Origin: Isoalcanivorax pacificus W11-5
GTDB taxonomy: Bacteria > Pseudomonadota > Gammaproteobacteria > Pseudomonadales > Alcanivoracaceae
DNA length: 64,000 bases
Reading direction: 5' to 3'
NCBI RefSeq assembly: GCF_000299335.2
Contig: NZ_CP004387.1
Coordinates: 1,674,001 to 1,738,000 of the forward strand
Both the position numbers and the translations under genes were made by a program. Under the pieces are notes generated by a model. That model saw only the letters and a program-made list of their open reading frames with translations, did no database searches and had not been told where the DNA came from. This document shows, piece by piece, positions 7,621-15,779 of this stretch. Each line of letters begins with the position of its first letter. Position 1 is the first letter of the stretch.

Positions 7621-9966
7621 TTACTCTTCCAGTTGCAGTGGTTCTGCGATCAGGGAGGCTTCGATCGCTTCACGGGTGAACGGGAATTCGTTCCATTGCT
7701 TATCCGAATACGCCTGGGTGTAATCCGCAAAGTGCGGGCTGTTCGGATCGGTGGACTGCGAGTGCGCGACGAAGGTATAGGCACGCACGGGCTGGCCATC
7801 CGGGAAATCCACCACGTGCATGTAGGTGTTGTTCAGCACGGTGAAATAGCCTTCGTTGCCCGAACCACCGAACAGCGGAATGGTGACGCCCTGTTTCGGA
7901 TAGGTCTGGTAATCACGCACCTGCGCATCCAGCGGCAGGCCGGAGTCATTGACGGCCTGGACGGCAGCGCCAAAGGCTTCGATCACGTCCGCGTTGGCGG
8001 TGTTCAGGCCATTCGGGGTGTTGATCGGGTCCATGGCGTTGAACGGGGTGGTGTACAGGTTCGACAGGTTGCGCGCGCGGTTCCAGAACTGCGACCAGAT
8101 GAGTGCGCCACGGGCATCCAGATTGCCGGTGTTGTCCCAGGCATCAAGCACGCTACAGGCTACGGTCACGTCGACATCGGTGCCGTCGACATCAATCGGG
8201 TTGCCAGTGCAGGCGGCGGCGAGCAGGTCGTCTTTCAGTTGCTCGGCGCTGTAGACGCGGCTGCTGATGACCTCCTCACGCACCTGTGCGCTGGTCACCG
8301 GCGGGTTGGCCACCAGTTCCAGGGCCTGCGTGTGCCCCATGCGGGTACGCAGGCTCTGCGCATTGTTTTCCGCGCCGATCACACGGTCGTAGCCGGTCAG
8401 CGGCGTGTTCGGGTTGCTCAGCCAGTAGCTGTCGTTCATGTTCGCCACGTATTCCGGGCTTTCCAGGCTGGGCAGCTTGCTGACGCCGAAAGCACCGGGT
8501 TGCGGGGAGTCGGCATCGGTGCGCCAGGTACAGGCGGAGGTGTTGCCGGCGAGCAGCGGCAGGGCCGGCGCCAGTTCGGTGATGCTGCACAGCGATACCA
8601 GCGAATCCGGCAGGTTCGGCACCACCGTGATGTCGGAGTAGAACGCGCGGCCATCGTCACGACCGGCGGCGGACGTGTTCACCCACGGAATGCCGAGAAT
8701 GGATTTCTTCGCGTCGATGAAATCCTGCAGCGTCTGGGCATGGTTCCAGGCCAGGAAGTTGCGGAAGGAACGCGGGTTTTCCAGGTTCACGTCACGAATG
8801 GTGACGGCCTGCGCGCTGTTCCAGGCCAGTGCCGGGCTCAGGCCGCTGAGGTTGATCATCGGACCCAGGTGCGAACGGTACAGGGTGCGGGTCGCGGTGG
8901 TGCCGTCTTCCATTTCCACGGTGATTTCCGTCGCTTCCATGGCACGGCGCTGGCCGTCGAAGATGTAGCTGGTCGGGTCATCCGCCGCCAGTTGCAGGCG
9001 GTAGAAGCCAAAGCGGCGCGCGGTGGACACGGTGTGTGCCCAGGCCAGGTTGTTGTTGAAACCGATCAGCACCATCGGCGCGCCCATGATGGCGGCACCG
9101 GCGATATCGATCTCGCCCGGCTTGGTCAGGTGCACCTGATAAAAACGGTCCACGCCTTCCAGATACCAGTGCGGGTTGGCAAAGTTGATGCCGCTGTTGG
9201 TGCCGGTGGCATCGCTGCCGAATGAATAGGTGTTGCTGCCGATACCGGTCTTGCGACCCAGCACAAACCGCTCCGGATCGATGTCGCCGAGGCCGTCCTC
9301 AATAGAGACGGTGCGGGCCAGCGTCGGGCTGATCACGGGGGATGGCGGTGCGGCGGAGGCAATCTCCTCGACCCAGTTGGAAGAACTGGCGGCCAGGTTC
9401 AGCACCACCAGGCGGCGGTACATGTCCTGTTCGGTAATTTCGCGCAGCCATTCTTCACTGCGGCAGTCCAGATGGCGGTTGGCATGGTCGCCCTGCTGGA
9501 TTTCGCGCACATAGCGGTTATAGCCGGCGGCAAAACCGTCCACCAGCTGGTGGAATTCGTCATCCTGCTGGCTGAGGAAGTTCTCGACCGTTTCGTCATT
9601 GGCGATGAAACGGAAGAAGAAATCGGCTTCCAGGTTGACCGGAGCGCCGAAGGTGCCACTGGCCGCCTGCGTGCCGGTACGGCCAAAGTATTTCGAGCGC
9701 TCGCCACTGAACGTGACGAAGGCATCGGCGAGTACGCACAGGTTGTCCTCGGCGATGGCGTAGCCGTGGCCGTAGCCCAGGCCGCCGTAAGTCTCCGAAG
9801 TGATGTGTGGCACGCCGTAGGTGGTGCGTTCCAGGGTGGCCGCGTAGCCGGTTTCCGGCTCGGGGGTATGTCTGCGGGAACTACTGTCGCCGCCGCAGCC
9901 GGTCAGTACCAGGGCGGTACTGAATCCAGCCGCCAGGCCAGCGCGCAGAATGGCGGGTGAAAACAT
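7621..9966 (-). CDS. PvdQ-like penicillin-acylase family lipoprotein (N-terminal nucleophile hydrolase)
   Basis: The 781-residue protein is a penicillin amidase family precursor. By memory it aligns best to the PvdQ/acyl-homoserine-lactone acylase group: GVPHI near the N-terminus, the autoprocessing Gly-Ser-Asn (nucleophile Ser244), FANPHWYLEG, RFYQVHLTKPG, LAWAHTVSTARRFGFYRL, GIPWVNT, and a C-terminal SQSTDPNSPHFADYTQ segment. Such enzymes remove long acyl chains from amides (AHL signals, siderophore precursors). Unlike soluble periplasmic PvdQ, it carries a lipobox (LTGC, Cys24) followed by GGDSSSRR. The start at 9966 has a GGGAG site; an ATG 33 bp upstream would extend the signal peptide implausibly. 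Confidence 0.88.
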   Translation of the reverse strand: MFSPAILRAGLAAGFSTALVLTGCGGDSSSRRHTPEPETGYAATLERTTYGVPHITSETYGGLGYGHGYAIAEDNLCVLADAFVTFSGERSKYFGRTGTQAASGTFGAPVNLEADFFFRFIANDETVENFLSQQDDEFHQLVDGFAAGYNRYVREIQQGDHANRHLDCRSEEWLREITEQDMYRRLVVLNLAASSSNWVEEIASAAPPSPVISPTLARTVSIEDGLGDIDPERFVLGRKTGIGSNTYSFGSDATGTNSGINFANPHWYLEGVDRFYQVHLTKPGEIDIAGAAIMGAPMVLIGFNNNLAWAHTVSTARRFGFYRLQLAADDPTSYIFDGQRRAMEATEITVEMEDGTTATRTLYRSHLGPMINLSGLSPALAWNSAQAVTIRDVNLENPRSFRNFLAWNHAQTLQDFIDAKKSILGIPWVNTSAAGRDDGRAFYSDITVVPNLPDSLVSLCSITELAPALPLLAGNTSACTWRTDADSPQPGAFGVSKLPSLESPEYVANMNDSYWLSNPNTPLTGYDRVIGAENNAQSLRTRMGHTQALELVANPPVTSAQVREEVISSRVYSAEQLKDDLLAAACTGNPIDVDGTDVDVTVACSVLDAWDNTGNLDARGALIWSQFWNRARNLSNLYTTPFNAMDPINTPNGLNTANADVIEAFGAAVQAVNDSGLPLDAQVRDYQTYPKQGVTIPLFGGSGNEGYFTVLNNTYMHVVDFPDGQPVRAYTFVAHSQSTDPNSPHFADYTQAYSDKQWNEFPFTREAIEASLIAEPLQLEE

Positions 9967-10102
9967 GGTGCTCTCCCTTCTTGTTATGATTGCGGGCAAG
10001 TTTATCAGGAAGATTACGTAGATATTTGAATGCAGCGGCTGTTTTTTACGCCTTTCGGCTTACGAGTGTAAGGCGGCCGGCCGGTCATTTTCTGAGTGCC
10101 TG

Positions 10103-10765
10103 TCAAACGGGCCGGGCGCGGACGATCAGCATCCGTCGCTGTATCGCTTCGCCGGTGTTGCTGCGCACCGATTCAAGGTGCTCATCGATTGCCGTTACCT
10201 GCCAGCCGGTCGCGTCCAGCAGTGCCGAGGCCTCCTGTTCGTCATACAGCGTGAAGCCGTGCGCAGCGAAGGGCAGGGCAGCCATGAAGTCGCGATGGCC
10301 AAAGGCCAGGCAGAGCACGCCGTCCGGAGTGATAACCCGGCGGATCTCATGCAGGCAGGGTTCTGCCGGTGTCCAGAAATAGAGCGTGTTGACGCTGAAT
10401 ATGCGTTCAAAGCAGGCGTCCGCAAACGGCAGCTGCTCCGCACTGCCGGGCACGAATGTGGCCCGGCCGTCATCCACCAGGGCGCGGTTCAGCCGGGTGG
10501 CGGCCGCCACCATCTCGGCAGACAGGTCCAGGCCGGTGTACTGCACCCCCGGTGCATGGTGCACCACCTGCGTGGCGAAGGCGGCATTGCCGGGGCCGAT
10601 TTCCAGCACGCGCTGGCCGGGTGCCGGGTCCAGCAAGGCAATACTGCGCAGTGTGAGGGCTCCGTTGGCGCGGTTCATGGACAGGCCGACGTCGTCGGCG
10701 TCCTCGCCATGGGGGCAGCGCAACTGGGCAGCAAGCTGTTCGGGAGTCATCCGTATTTTCTCCAT
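10103..10765 (-). CDS. Class I SAM-dependent methyltransferase
   Basis: The 220-residue protein shows the Rossmann-type SAM-binding motif I VLEIGPGNAAF, a motif II region YTGLDLSAEM, and FADACFERIFSVNTLYFW, as in UbiE/Methyltransf_11 proteins. The substrate cannot be read from the sequence. Its ATG follows directly on the TGA of the AraC-family gene (no gap), so the two are surely one transcript and probably translationally coupled. Through the upstream promoter it should share the Fur control seen at 11575-11589. Confidence 0.88.
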   Translation of the reverse strand: MEKIRMTPEQLAAQLRCPHGEDADDVGLSMNRANGALTLRSIALLDPAPGQRVLEIGPGNAAFATQVVHHAPGVQYTGLDLSAEMVAAATRLNRALVDDGRATFVPGSAEQLPFADACFERIFSVNTLYFWTPAEPCLHEIRRVITPDGVLCLAFGHRDFMAALPFAAHGFTLYDEQEASALLDATGWQVTAIDEHLESVRSNTGEAIQRRMLIVRARPV

Positions 10766-11542
10766 TCAGTGCAGATGCACCCTGATGTGCTGGGCGACGA
10801 AAGAGGGTGTCAGCCCGAAGAACGCTTTGAAGGTGCGCGTCAGGTGGGCGGCATCGGCAAAGCCGACTTCATGGGCAATATCCGCCAGGGAGCGTCCCAG
10901 GGCGATCAGCACCGCCGCGCGGCGCATCTTGGCCCACAGCACATAGCTCTTGATCGACAGCCCGAGCTTGTCGGAAAACAGATGCGTGAGGCGGTGCGCC
11001 GACAGGCCGACTTCCCGTGCCAGCTCCTCCACGGTGCTTTGCAGCGGCAGTTCCTTTTTTATCTTGTGCGCCACGTGCAGTACACGCATGTCCATGCTCA
11101 GGCGGATCGGCCGGTAGCCGGTGATGGCGTGTGCCAGCCGGGTGGTCAGCCGGAACAGGGTGGCGCCATCCAGCACGCCGAGGCCGGCGGCGCGCATTTC
11201 GGTGCGCAGGGTATCATCCAGGCGTGCCTCCACGGCCCGTACCGGTGCGCGGCCGAGAAAGGCCTTCAGCGTGTGATACTCATAGCTTTGCGGATCGAAG
11301 TTCAGCGACAGCAGGGCGCTGTCCGGTGTCGCCAGCCGGCGTGCCACGCCGTGGCCAATGAGCGCGGCACTGTAGCGGGCGCTGCGCCCATCGTCTTCCT
11401 CGAGGGTAAAACTGCCGCCAGCGTCCATGGCCAGCAGCAGTGTCAGGGTATGCCGCTGGGTCGAATCAGATGTCATTCCGGCCGTCGTGTACAGAAAACG
11501 ATCATCCCAGATATACAGATGCGCGCCGATTGTTGTGGTCAT
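10766..11542 (-). CDS. AraC-family transcriptional regulator, probably iron-controlled
   Basis: The 258-residue protein has a variable N-terminal sensor half and a C-terminal double helix-turn-helix of the AraC/XylS type (first helix pair ELAREVGLSAHRLTHLF, second SLADIAHEVGFADAAHLTRTF, then FKAFFGLTPS). The effector is unknown. The gene is preceded by a strong promoter overlapped by a Fur-box-like operator and is followed without gap by a methyltransferase gene. Fur-repressed AraC regulators often control siderophore or heme acquisition genes; none lies in this window, so targets remain unknown. Confidence 0.92.
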   Translation of the reverse strand: MTTTIGAHLYIWDDRFLYTTAGMTSDSTQRHTLTLLLAMDAGGSFTLEEDDGRSARYSAALIGHGVARRLATPDSALLSLNFDPQSYEYHTLKAFLGRAPVRAVEARLDDTLRTEMRAAGLGVLDGATLFRLTTRLAHAITGYRPIRLSMDMRVLHVAHKIKKELPLQSTVEELAREVGLSAHRLTHLFSDKLGLSIKSYVLWAKMRRAAVLIALGRSLADIAHEVGFADAAHLTRTFKAFFGLTPSFVAQHIRVHLH

Positions 11543-11574
11543 GCGTTAGGGGTTCCGGGCCAGGCACGAAAAGA

Positions 11575-11608
11575 TGAGAATCATTATCAGCAAAGGGCGT
11601 GCTGTCAA
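11575..11608 (-). promoter_or_regulatory. Promoter with overlapping Fur box for the AraC-methyltransferase operon
   Basis: On the minus strand a perfect -35 TTGACA (11608-11603) stands 17 bp from a -10-like AATGAT (11585-11580). The -10 is covered by 11575-11589, whose plus strand reads TGAGAATCATTATCA, one mismatch from the 7-1-7 Fur consensus TGATAATNATTATCA. Operator over -10 is the classical geometry for iron-dependent repression by Fur. The start codon of the AraC gene lies 33 bp downstream. Confidence 0.75.
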
Positions 11609-11964
11609 ATTAATATCTCTTTGCCATTTATCGGATATTGCCCATTCGGCGTTTGGCATTAAATCAAAACAAGCTGCTGTATTCAGATAAAAAAAACCGC
11701 GCGTGGTCTTTGCGTGATATGGCTATGCCAGCAGTCAGGTGATTGTTTTCTATGGGGATAATGTCATCCTCTGCAGGTGGGGTGAGGGCAGGGTTAAAAA
11801 CGAAAAGCAGCTTTTACCCAGATTAAGTTTCCGTTTGTTCACCGAAACACTAGCCTCCTGCATTGATCGAGTTCACACAGAGGTCTGAAGGCCCGGGTGA
11901 GCCAGCGTTCATCAGCGTGATATCAACAAAAACGATAGAAATAAAAAGTTAGGAGATGTATAGC
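11609..11964. other. Intergenic region upstream of the lipoprotein/AdeT pair
   Basis: About 355 bp, AT-richer than the flanks, with no supported ORF. It contains a small palindrome (AAAAGC-A-GCTTTT near 11803) and an AGGAG ribosome-binding site at 11951-11955. No promoter matching the sigma-70 consensus well was seen for the rightward genes. Confidence 0.5.
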
Positions 11965-13047
11965 ATGATGCTTAATCCTTTTGCGAAACCTTGCCCGACT
12001 TCCAGCGCGCTACAACCAGGAAAAAGCTCTTCTTCCCGCGTTTTCCGGTCGTCTGTACGTGGTCTGGGGGTGGCTGCCGCACTGATGGTCATGCAGGGCT
12101 GTACCATGGTGTACAAAACCACGGGTGACATCCTTGTCAACTTCGGTCGGGGTGAAATGACCGCCTATGTGATGACCTACGATGATCTGGGGATGGCCTG
12201 CGCGACGGGTGAAGGTTTCACCCCGTTTCTGACGTCTTTCGAGACGGTGGGCTCCAAGCCGAACCGTCTTTCGGTGCTGATGAATACCATGGCCGCCACC
12301 TGCTCTGACGCTCAGGCGGCAGAAGAGGAACTGCGCTACCTGCGGGCCATGAACAAAGGCGACGTGACCGAGGCCCAGGACGCCCGCGCTGCCCAGAAAC
12401 GCTACGCACAACTCTCTGCCAAGCGCCAGTACGAAGCCTACCGTCGCATGGTCAAGCAATATGGCGAAATCGAAACGCTGGATGACTGCCCGCGCCTGCG
12501 CCAGGACTTCGACGAAATCGTGTTCATGACCGGCCTGCTCAGCGGTGTCCAGTCGCTGCTGAACGACGCCGCCTCGGATGTGTCGCTCGGTATTCCGCGC
12601 GATATCGCTGCCAAGGTGGAGCGTGCCGCCCAGTGTCTGGACAACGAGAAGTGGTGGGGCGTACCGCGCGGTATCCGTGCCTCGCTCTGGAACATCCTGC
12701 CGATGCTCGCTCCGGACAATGTCGATGCCATGGCCGAACTGCGTCAGGCCGCCCAACGTGGCTATGACAGCGGTGTGCGTCTCTCCAGTACGCTGTACGT
12801 GATCTCTGCCTACAGCACCGGCGATGACGATGAAGTGCGCAACGGCCTGCGCGGTTTCGCCCAGCACGACGAGAACCTGAACCCGGACTACGCCATGATG
12901 GACGCCATTGCCGGCTTCATGCTGCTGGGTATCTCCGATCGTCTGTGGACCGAAGCCACCGGCAAGCGTACCCCGTTTGGCGGCCTGGGCACCTTCTGGG
13001 ATGAGAGCACCGGCGATTCCGACATCAACATCGACGACCTGCTCTGA
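11965..13047 (+). CDS. Uncharacterised lipoprotein paired with an AdeT-type binding protein
   Basis: The protein of about 360 residues has an unusually long N-region of over 30 residues, a hydrophobic core and lipobox MQGC (Cys46). The mature part looks largely helical, including a coiled segment rich in Ala/Arg/Glu and a KWWGVPRGIRASLWNILP stretch reminiscent of TatT, the TPR lipoprotein of TRAP transporters; that link is tentative. The start at 11965 is chosen because AGGAG at 11951-11955 is 9 bp away; the ATG at 11956 abuts the AGGAG. Downstream by 81 bp is the AdeT-type gene, suggesting an envelope-bound partner for that protein. Confidence 0.72.
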   Translation: MMLNPFAKPCPTSSALQPGKSSSSRVFRSSVRGLGVAAALMVMQGCTMVYKTTGDILVNFGRGEMTAYVMTYDDLGMACATGEGFTPFLTSFETVGSKPNRLSVLMNTMAATCSDAQAAEEELRYLRAMNKGDVTEAQDARAAQKRYAQLSAKRQYEAYRRMVKQYGEIETLDDCPRLRQDFDEIVFMTGLLSGVQSLLNDAASDVSLGIPRDIAAKVERAAQCLDNEKWWGVPRGIRASLWNILPMLAPDNVDAMAELRQAAQRGYDSGVRLSSTLYVISAYSTGDDDEVRNGLRGFAQHDENLNPDYAMMDAIAGFMLLGISDRLWTEATGKRTPFGGLGTFWDESTGDSDINIDDLL

Positions 13048-13128
13048 TGCCTGTTTAGCACGCTCACTCTGCGGGGCGGCAGCCCGTCGCCCCGCACCGA
13101 ATTCTGCGAATACGATCCGGAGGGAACC

Positions 13129-14154
13129 ATGCGTTTCAGCAAGGTAATCACTGCTTTTGCCGCAGCTGCGCTGCTGCCATTATCCATGTCATCCCATGCG
13201 GTCACCCAGCGTACGCTGTGTGTGTTCGATATCCTCGGCACCTCGGGTGACACCTACAACATCATGCGTGACTACGCTGCCGCCGCCCGCACCCAGGGCT
13301 ACGACATCAACCTGCGCGTGTACACCGACGAAGGCATTGCCGCCGAGGACCTCAAGGCAGGCCAGTGCGACGCGGCCGGTATCACCGGTGTGCGCGGTCG
13401 TCAGTTCAACACCTACACGGGCAGCATGGATTCGATCGGTTCGATCCCGAACTACGACATCATGAAGACCGTGATCCAGGTGCTTTCCAGCAACAACCCG
13501 CGCATCGTGGAACATATGCGCACCAATACCTATGAGGTGTTCGGTGTGCTGCCGATGGGTGCGGCGTACCTGTTCGTGAAAGACAAGGCGATCAACAACG
13601 TCAGCGCGCTGGCCGGCAAATCCATCGCCGTGCTGGAGTATGACGTGACCCAGGGCAAGATGGCCGCCAGCGTCGGCATGACCCCGGTGATGTCCGACAT
13701 CACCAACTTCGCCGGCCGCTTCAACAACCACAGTGTGGATATCTGCTTTGCCCCGGCGTTCGCCTACAAGGGCCTGGAGCTGTACAAGGGCATGGAGCCG
13801 AATGGCGGCATCGTGGACTACGTACTGGGTCAGCTGAGCTTCCAGATCATCGCGCGCCACAGCCGTTTTGACGAGGAATTCGCCAACTGGTCCCGCAACT
13901 ATGTGTTCGAGAACCTGTTTGACCGCGCCATGCGCCTGGTCAGCGGCGCCGATGCTGACATCGAAGACAAGTGGTGGATCCGTATTTCCGATCCGGACCG
14001 TCAGCGTTATGACGAAATGATGCGTGATGCACGTGTGGCGATGACGGAAGAAGGGTTGTTCAGCAAGGACATGATGTCCCTGCTGCGGAACATTCGTTGC
14101 CGTCATGATGCTAGCCGGGCCGAGTGCAGTGATCGGCGGGAGCTGGATTGGTAA
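13129..14154 (+). CDS. AdeT-type putative periplasmic solute-binding protein
   Basis: The 341-residue protein has a cleavable signal peptide (about 1-24, ending SSHA) and matches, by memory, the Acinetobacter AdeT1/AdeT2 group: LCVFDILGTSGD, an AEDLKAGQCDAAGITG block, RQFNTYTGSMDSIG, GVLPMGAAYLFVKD, and SDITNFAGRFN. These proteins were named as RND-type efflux components but look like DctP/TRAP-type solute-binding proteins, so periplasmic ligand capture is the more likely role. A GGAGGG ribosome-binding site precedes the start. No TRAP or RND membrane component is adjacent, so the transport partner, if any, is elsewhere. Confidence 0.82.
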   Translation: MRFSKVITAFAAAALLPLSMSSHAVTQRTLCVFDILGTSGDTYNIMRDYAAAARTQGYDINLRVYTDEGIAAEDLKAGQCDAAGITGVRGRQFNTYTGSMDSIGSIPNYDIMKTVIQVLSSNNPRIVEHMRTNTYEVFGVLPMGAAYLFVKDKAINNVSALAGKSIAVLEYDVTQGKMAASVGMTPVMSDITNFAGRFNNHSVDICFAPAFAYKGLELYKGMEPNGGIVDYVLGQLSFQIIARHSRFDEEFANWSRNYVFENLFDRAMRLVSGADADIEDKWWIRISDPDRQRYDEMMRDARVAMTEEGLFSKDMMSLLRNIRCRHDASRAECSDRRELDW

Positions 14155-14183
14155 GTTTTTGTATCCTGAAATAGAGAAACATG

Positions 14184-14212
14184 AAAACGGCGTCCAGTGG
14201 ACGCCGTTTTTT
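14184..14212 (+). terminator. Rho-independent terminator after the AdeT-type gene
   Basis: A perfect 12-bp stem (aaaacggcgtcc / ggacgccgtttt, loop agt) followed by Ts, 30 bp past the stop codon. The A/T-flanked stem could also work in the opposite direction. Confidence 0.9.
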
Positions 14213-14319
14213 GTTTGTCATGTTTGACGAAGCGCTACAAAAATGCAGGGAAAACGCTCTGATAATATGGCGCTAAATAGGTATTTTGATTTGGTTGTCA
14301 GGATTCTAAGAAAAGGGTA

Positions 14320-14997
14320 ATGCAAAGTGCGCAGCGGGAGGTGAGATTGCAAACCTATTTGATCAAGGGCGAGAGTGTCCGAAAGGATGATGATGGAGTG
14401 GCGAGGCAGGCGGTTGATGTCGGTTCGGATAACGGCCCTTTTATGACAGACATCTATACGTTTGGCGTCCGAAACGAGCTTGGTCGTATATATCGTGTGG
14501 TTCGGCTGTGGCATTCTGTGGAATACGGTCTTTTCACAGAGGGAATGGAGCGATTTGGATTTTCAAAGGAAGAGAATCCGAGTGGCCAGGATCCGGAGTA
14601 TGGTGGAGATTATTCTGAGATATATTATCGAGAGTCTGAATTGGAAAAGAGGCTCATGGAGTTGCATTGGGAGGAGCGTGGGCAGATTACGCCACTGAAT
14701 GACCTCAATTTTCAAAAAGCGGTAAACGATGATTTCCCAGTGTTGGTGTTTTTCTGGGGGGAGTGGTGTGGGCCATGCAGGCAACTGCAAAGCACATTAG
14801 AGATTATTGCAAAGGAGCGATCTGGTGAGATCAGGGTGGCAAGTCTTAATGTGGATGACCAAAAGAAGACCGCGGAGAAATACAAGGTTCACTCTATTCC
14901 GGATATGAAGCTGTTCAGGCGTGGCGTGGAAATTTATCATCATCTGGGTAACCTGGATAAAGATACTCTGAATGACGATTTGTCTCAGAACCTGTAA
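14320..14997 (+). CDS. Protein with unknown N-terminal half and C-terminal thioredoxin domain
   Basis: The 225-residue protein ends in a thioredoxin fold (about 125-225) with active site WCGPC at 149-153 and the cis-proline in HSIPDM at P194, so a dithiol/disulfide redox or thiol-binding role is likely. Residues 1-120 contain no motif I recognise and no signal peptide, so the protein should be cytoplasmic. The gene and its flanks are visibly AT-richer than the surroundings, with unlike codon use (many ATA, AGA, TTA-type codons), which suggests recent acquisition. The start codon has only a modest AAAAGGG site. It converges on ccdAB. Confidence 0.8.
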   Translation: MQSAQREVRLQTYLIKGESVRKDDDGVARQAVDVGSDNGPFMTDIYTFGVRNELGRIYRVVRLWHSVEYGLFTEGMERFGFSKEENPSGQDPEYGGDYSEIYYRESELEKRLMELHWEERGQITPLNDLNFQKAVNDDFPVLVFFWGEWCGPCRQLQSTLEIIAKERSGEIRVASLNVDDQKKTAEKYKVHSIPDMKLFRRGVEIYHHLGNLDKDTLNDDLSQNL

Positions 14998-15174
14998 CGG
15001 GTTTGTTTTTTTGTTCGCCGTCTGACGCCTGGTAGTGGGGTGGTTTATGTCATCAACTGGGCCGGGAAGAGCGGGGTGCGGCGAAGTGTGCGGTATGCAC
15101 CAATTTAAAGTGCAGATGTGAGATATGGCTCCCGCAGGGTATGGTCTGCTGCTTTGGCGAATGGCGTCGCAGCG

Positions 15175-15492
15175 CTATATTCCAGCCAGCACAAAATCAA
15201 CCGCCGCTACAATGTCGGAACGATAAGCTGACAGATCAAAAACCTGCGCGCCGAGCTGGTTGCGATCAATGCCTGCCATATCCTGCGTGATGGCTGTGTA
15301 ACCTTCACCATCGATATCGAACGTTGGATTCAACCTCGATAAACTCATCGGGGCAGCCATTCTGGTGGGGGCGAGCGGAATAACGACAGTCGTTCGCAGC
15401 GCGCTCAATAAATCGCTTTGAATATCCAGCAAGTAGGGATACTGCTTGCGAGTGCCCGGGTTGGGGTTCTTGTATGCACAGAACTGTCCCAT
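15175..15492 (-). CDS. ccdB: CcdB-family toxin
   Basis: The 105-residue protein is a CcdB homologue: YPYLLDIQSDLL, TTVVIPLAPTRM, DGEGYTAITQDMAGI and a C-terminal DFVLAGI align to E. coli and Vibrio fischeri CcdB. CcdB traps DNA gyrase. The plasmid F protein ends Trp-Gly-Ile and needs that Trp; here Ala replaces it, much as V. fischeri CcdB (ending ITGI), which lacks Trp yet is described as active, so loss of activity should not be assumed. The start codon overlaps the ccdA stop by 1 bp (TGATG). Confidence 0.93.
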   Translation of the reverse strand: MGQFCAYKNPNPGTRKQYPYLLDIQSDLLSALRTTVVIPLAPTRMAAPMSLSRLNPTFDIDGEGYTAITQDMAGIDRNQLGAQVFDLSAYRSDIVAAVDFVLAGI

Positions 15493-15737
15493 CAGAAACG
15501 CCTTACGCTGTCGCTAAAGGTGCCGTTGGCTTCGACAAACTGGTTATAGGCCTGAATGGCATCGGCGTTTTCCCGCAACCATTGAGCGCGTTGTTCGGTC
15601 CGTAATTGCTCCGTCAATGCATGCTCCAGTGTTGCGGACAGGTTGATATTAAATGCCCTGGCTTTTTCAAGTAAGTCGCTGTTTATGCTGACATTTGTAG
15701 GCTTTTTGGGGGCTTGGGTGTTGTAGGTGGGATTCAT
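15492..15737 (-). CDS. ccdA: CcdA-family antitoxin
   Basis: The 81-residue protein has a ribbon-helix-helix N-terminal half (KKPTNVSINSDLLEKAR, then FNINLSATLEHAL) and a C-terminal tail ending GTFSDSVRRF, as in CcdA, where the tail wraps and neutralises CcdB. The ATG at 15737 is chosen because the sequence upstream matches no CcdA and contains the operator. CcdA also represses its own operon by binding the palindrome upstream. Confidence 0.93.
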   Translation of the reverse strand: MNPTYNTQAPKKPTNVSINSDLLEKARAFNINLSATLEHALTEQLRTEQRAQWLRENADAIQAYNQFVEANGTFSDSVRRF

Positions 15738-15758
15738 GGCTGTGGCTCCATACGATTC

Positions 15759-15779
15759 ATGCGCATAGATTATGCGCAT
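15759..15779 (-). promoter_or_regulatory. Putative ccdAB operator and -10 region
   Basis: A perfect inverted repeat of 9-bp arms (ATGCGCATA / TATGCGCAT) with a 3-bp spacer lies 21 bp upstream of the ccdA start. On the minus strand it contains a CATAAT -10-like hexamer (15774-15769). A ribbon-helix-helix autorepressor would be expected to bind such a site. Confidence 0.65.

Noticed and set aside
15175-15492. CcdB as an inactivated toxin because Trp of the WGI tail is missing
   Set aside because: CcdB of Vibrio fischeri also lacks this Trp and is described as active, so loss cannot be inferred.
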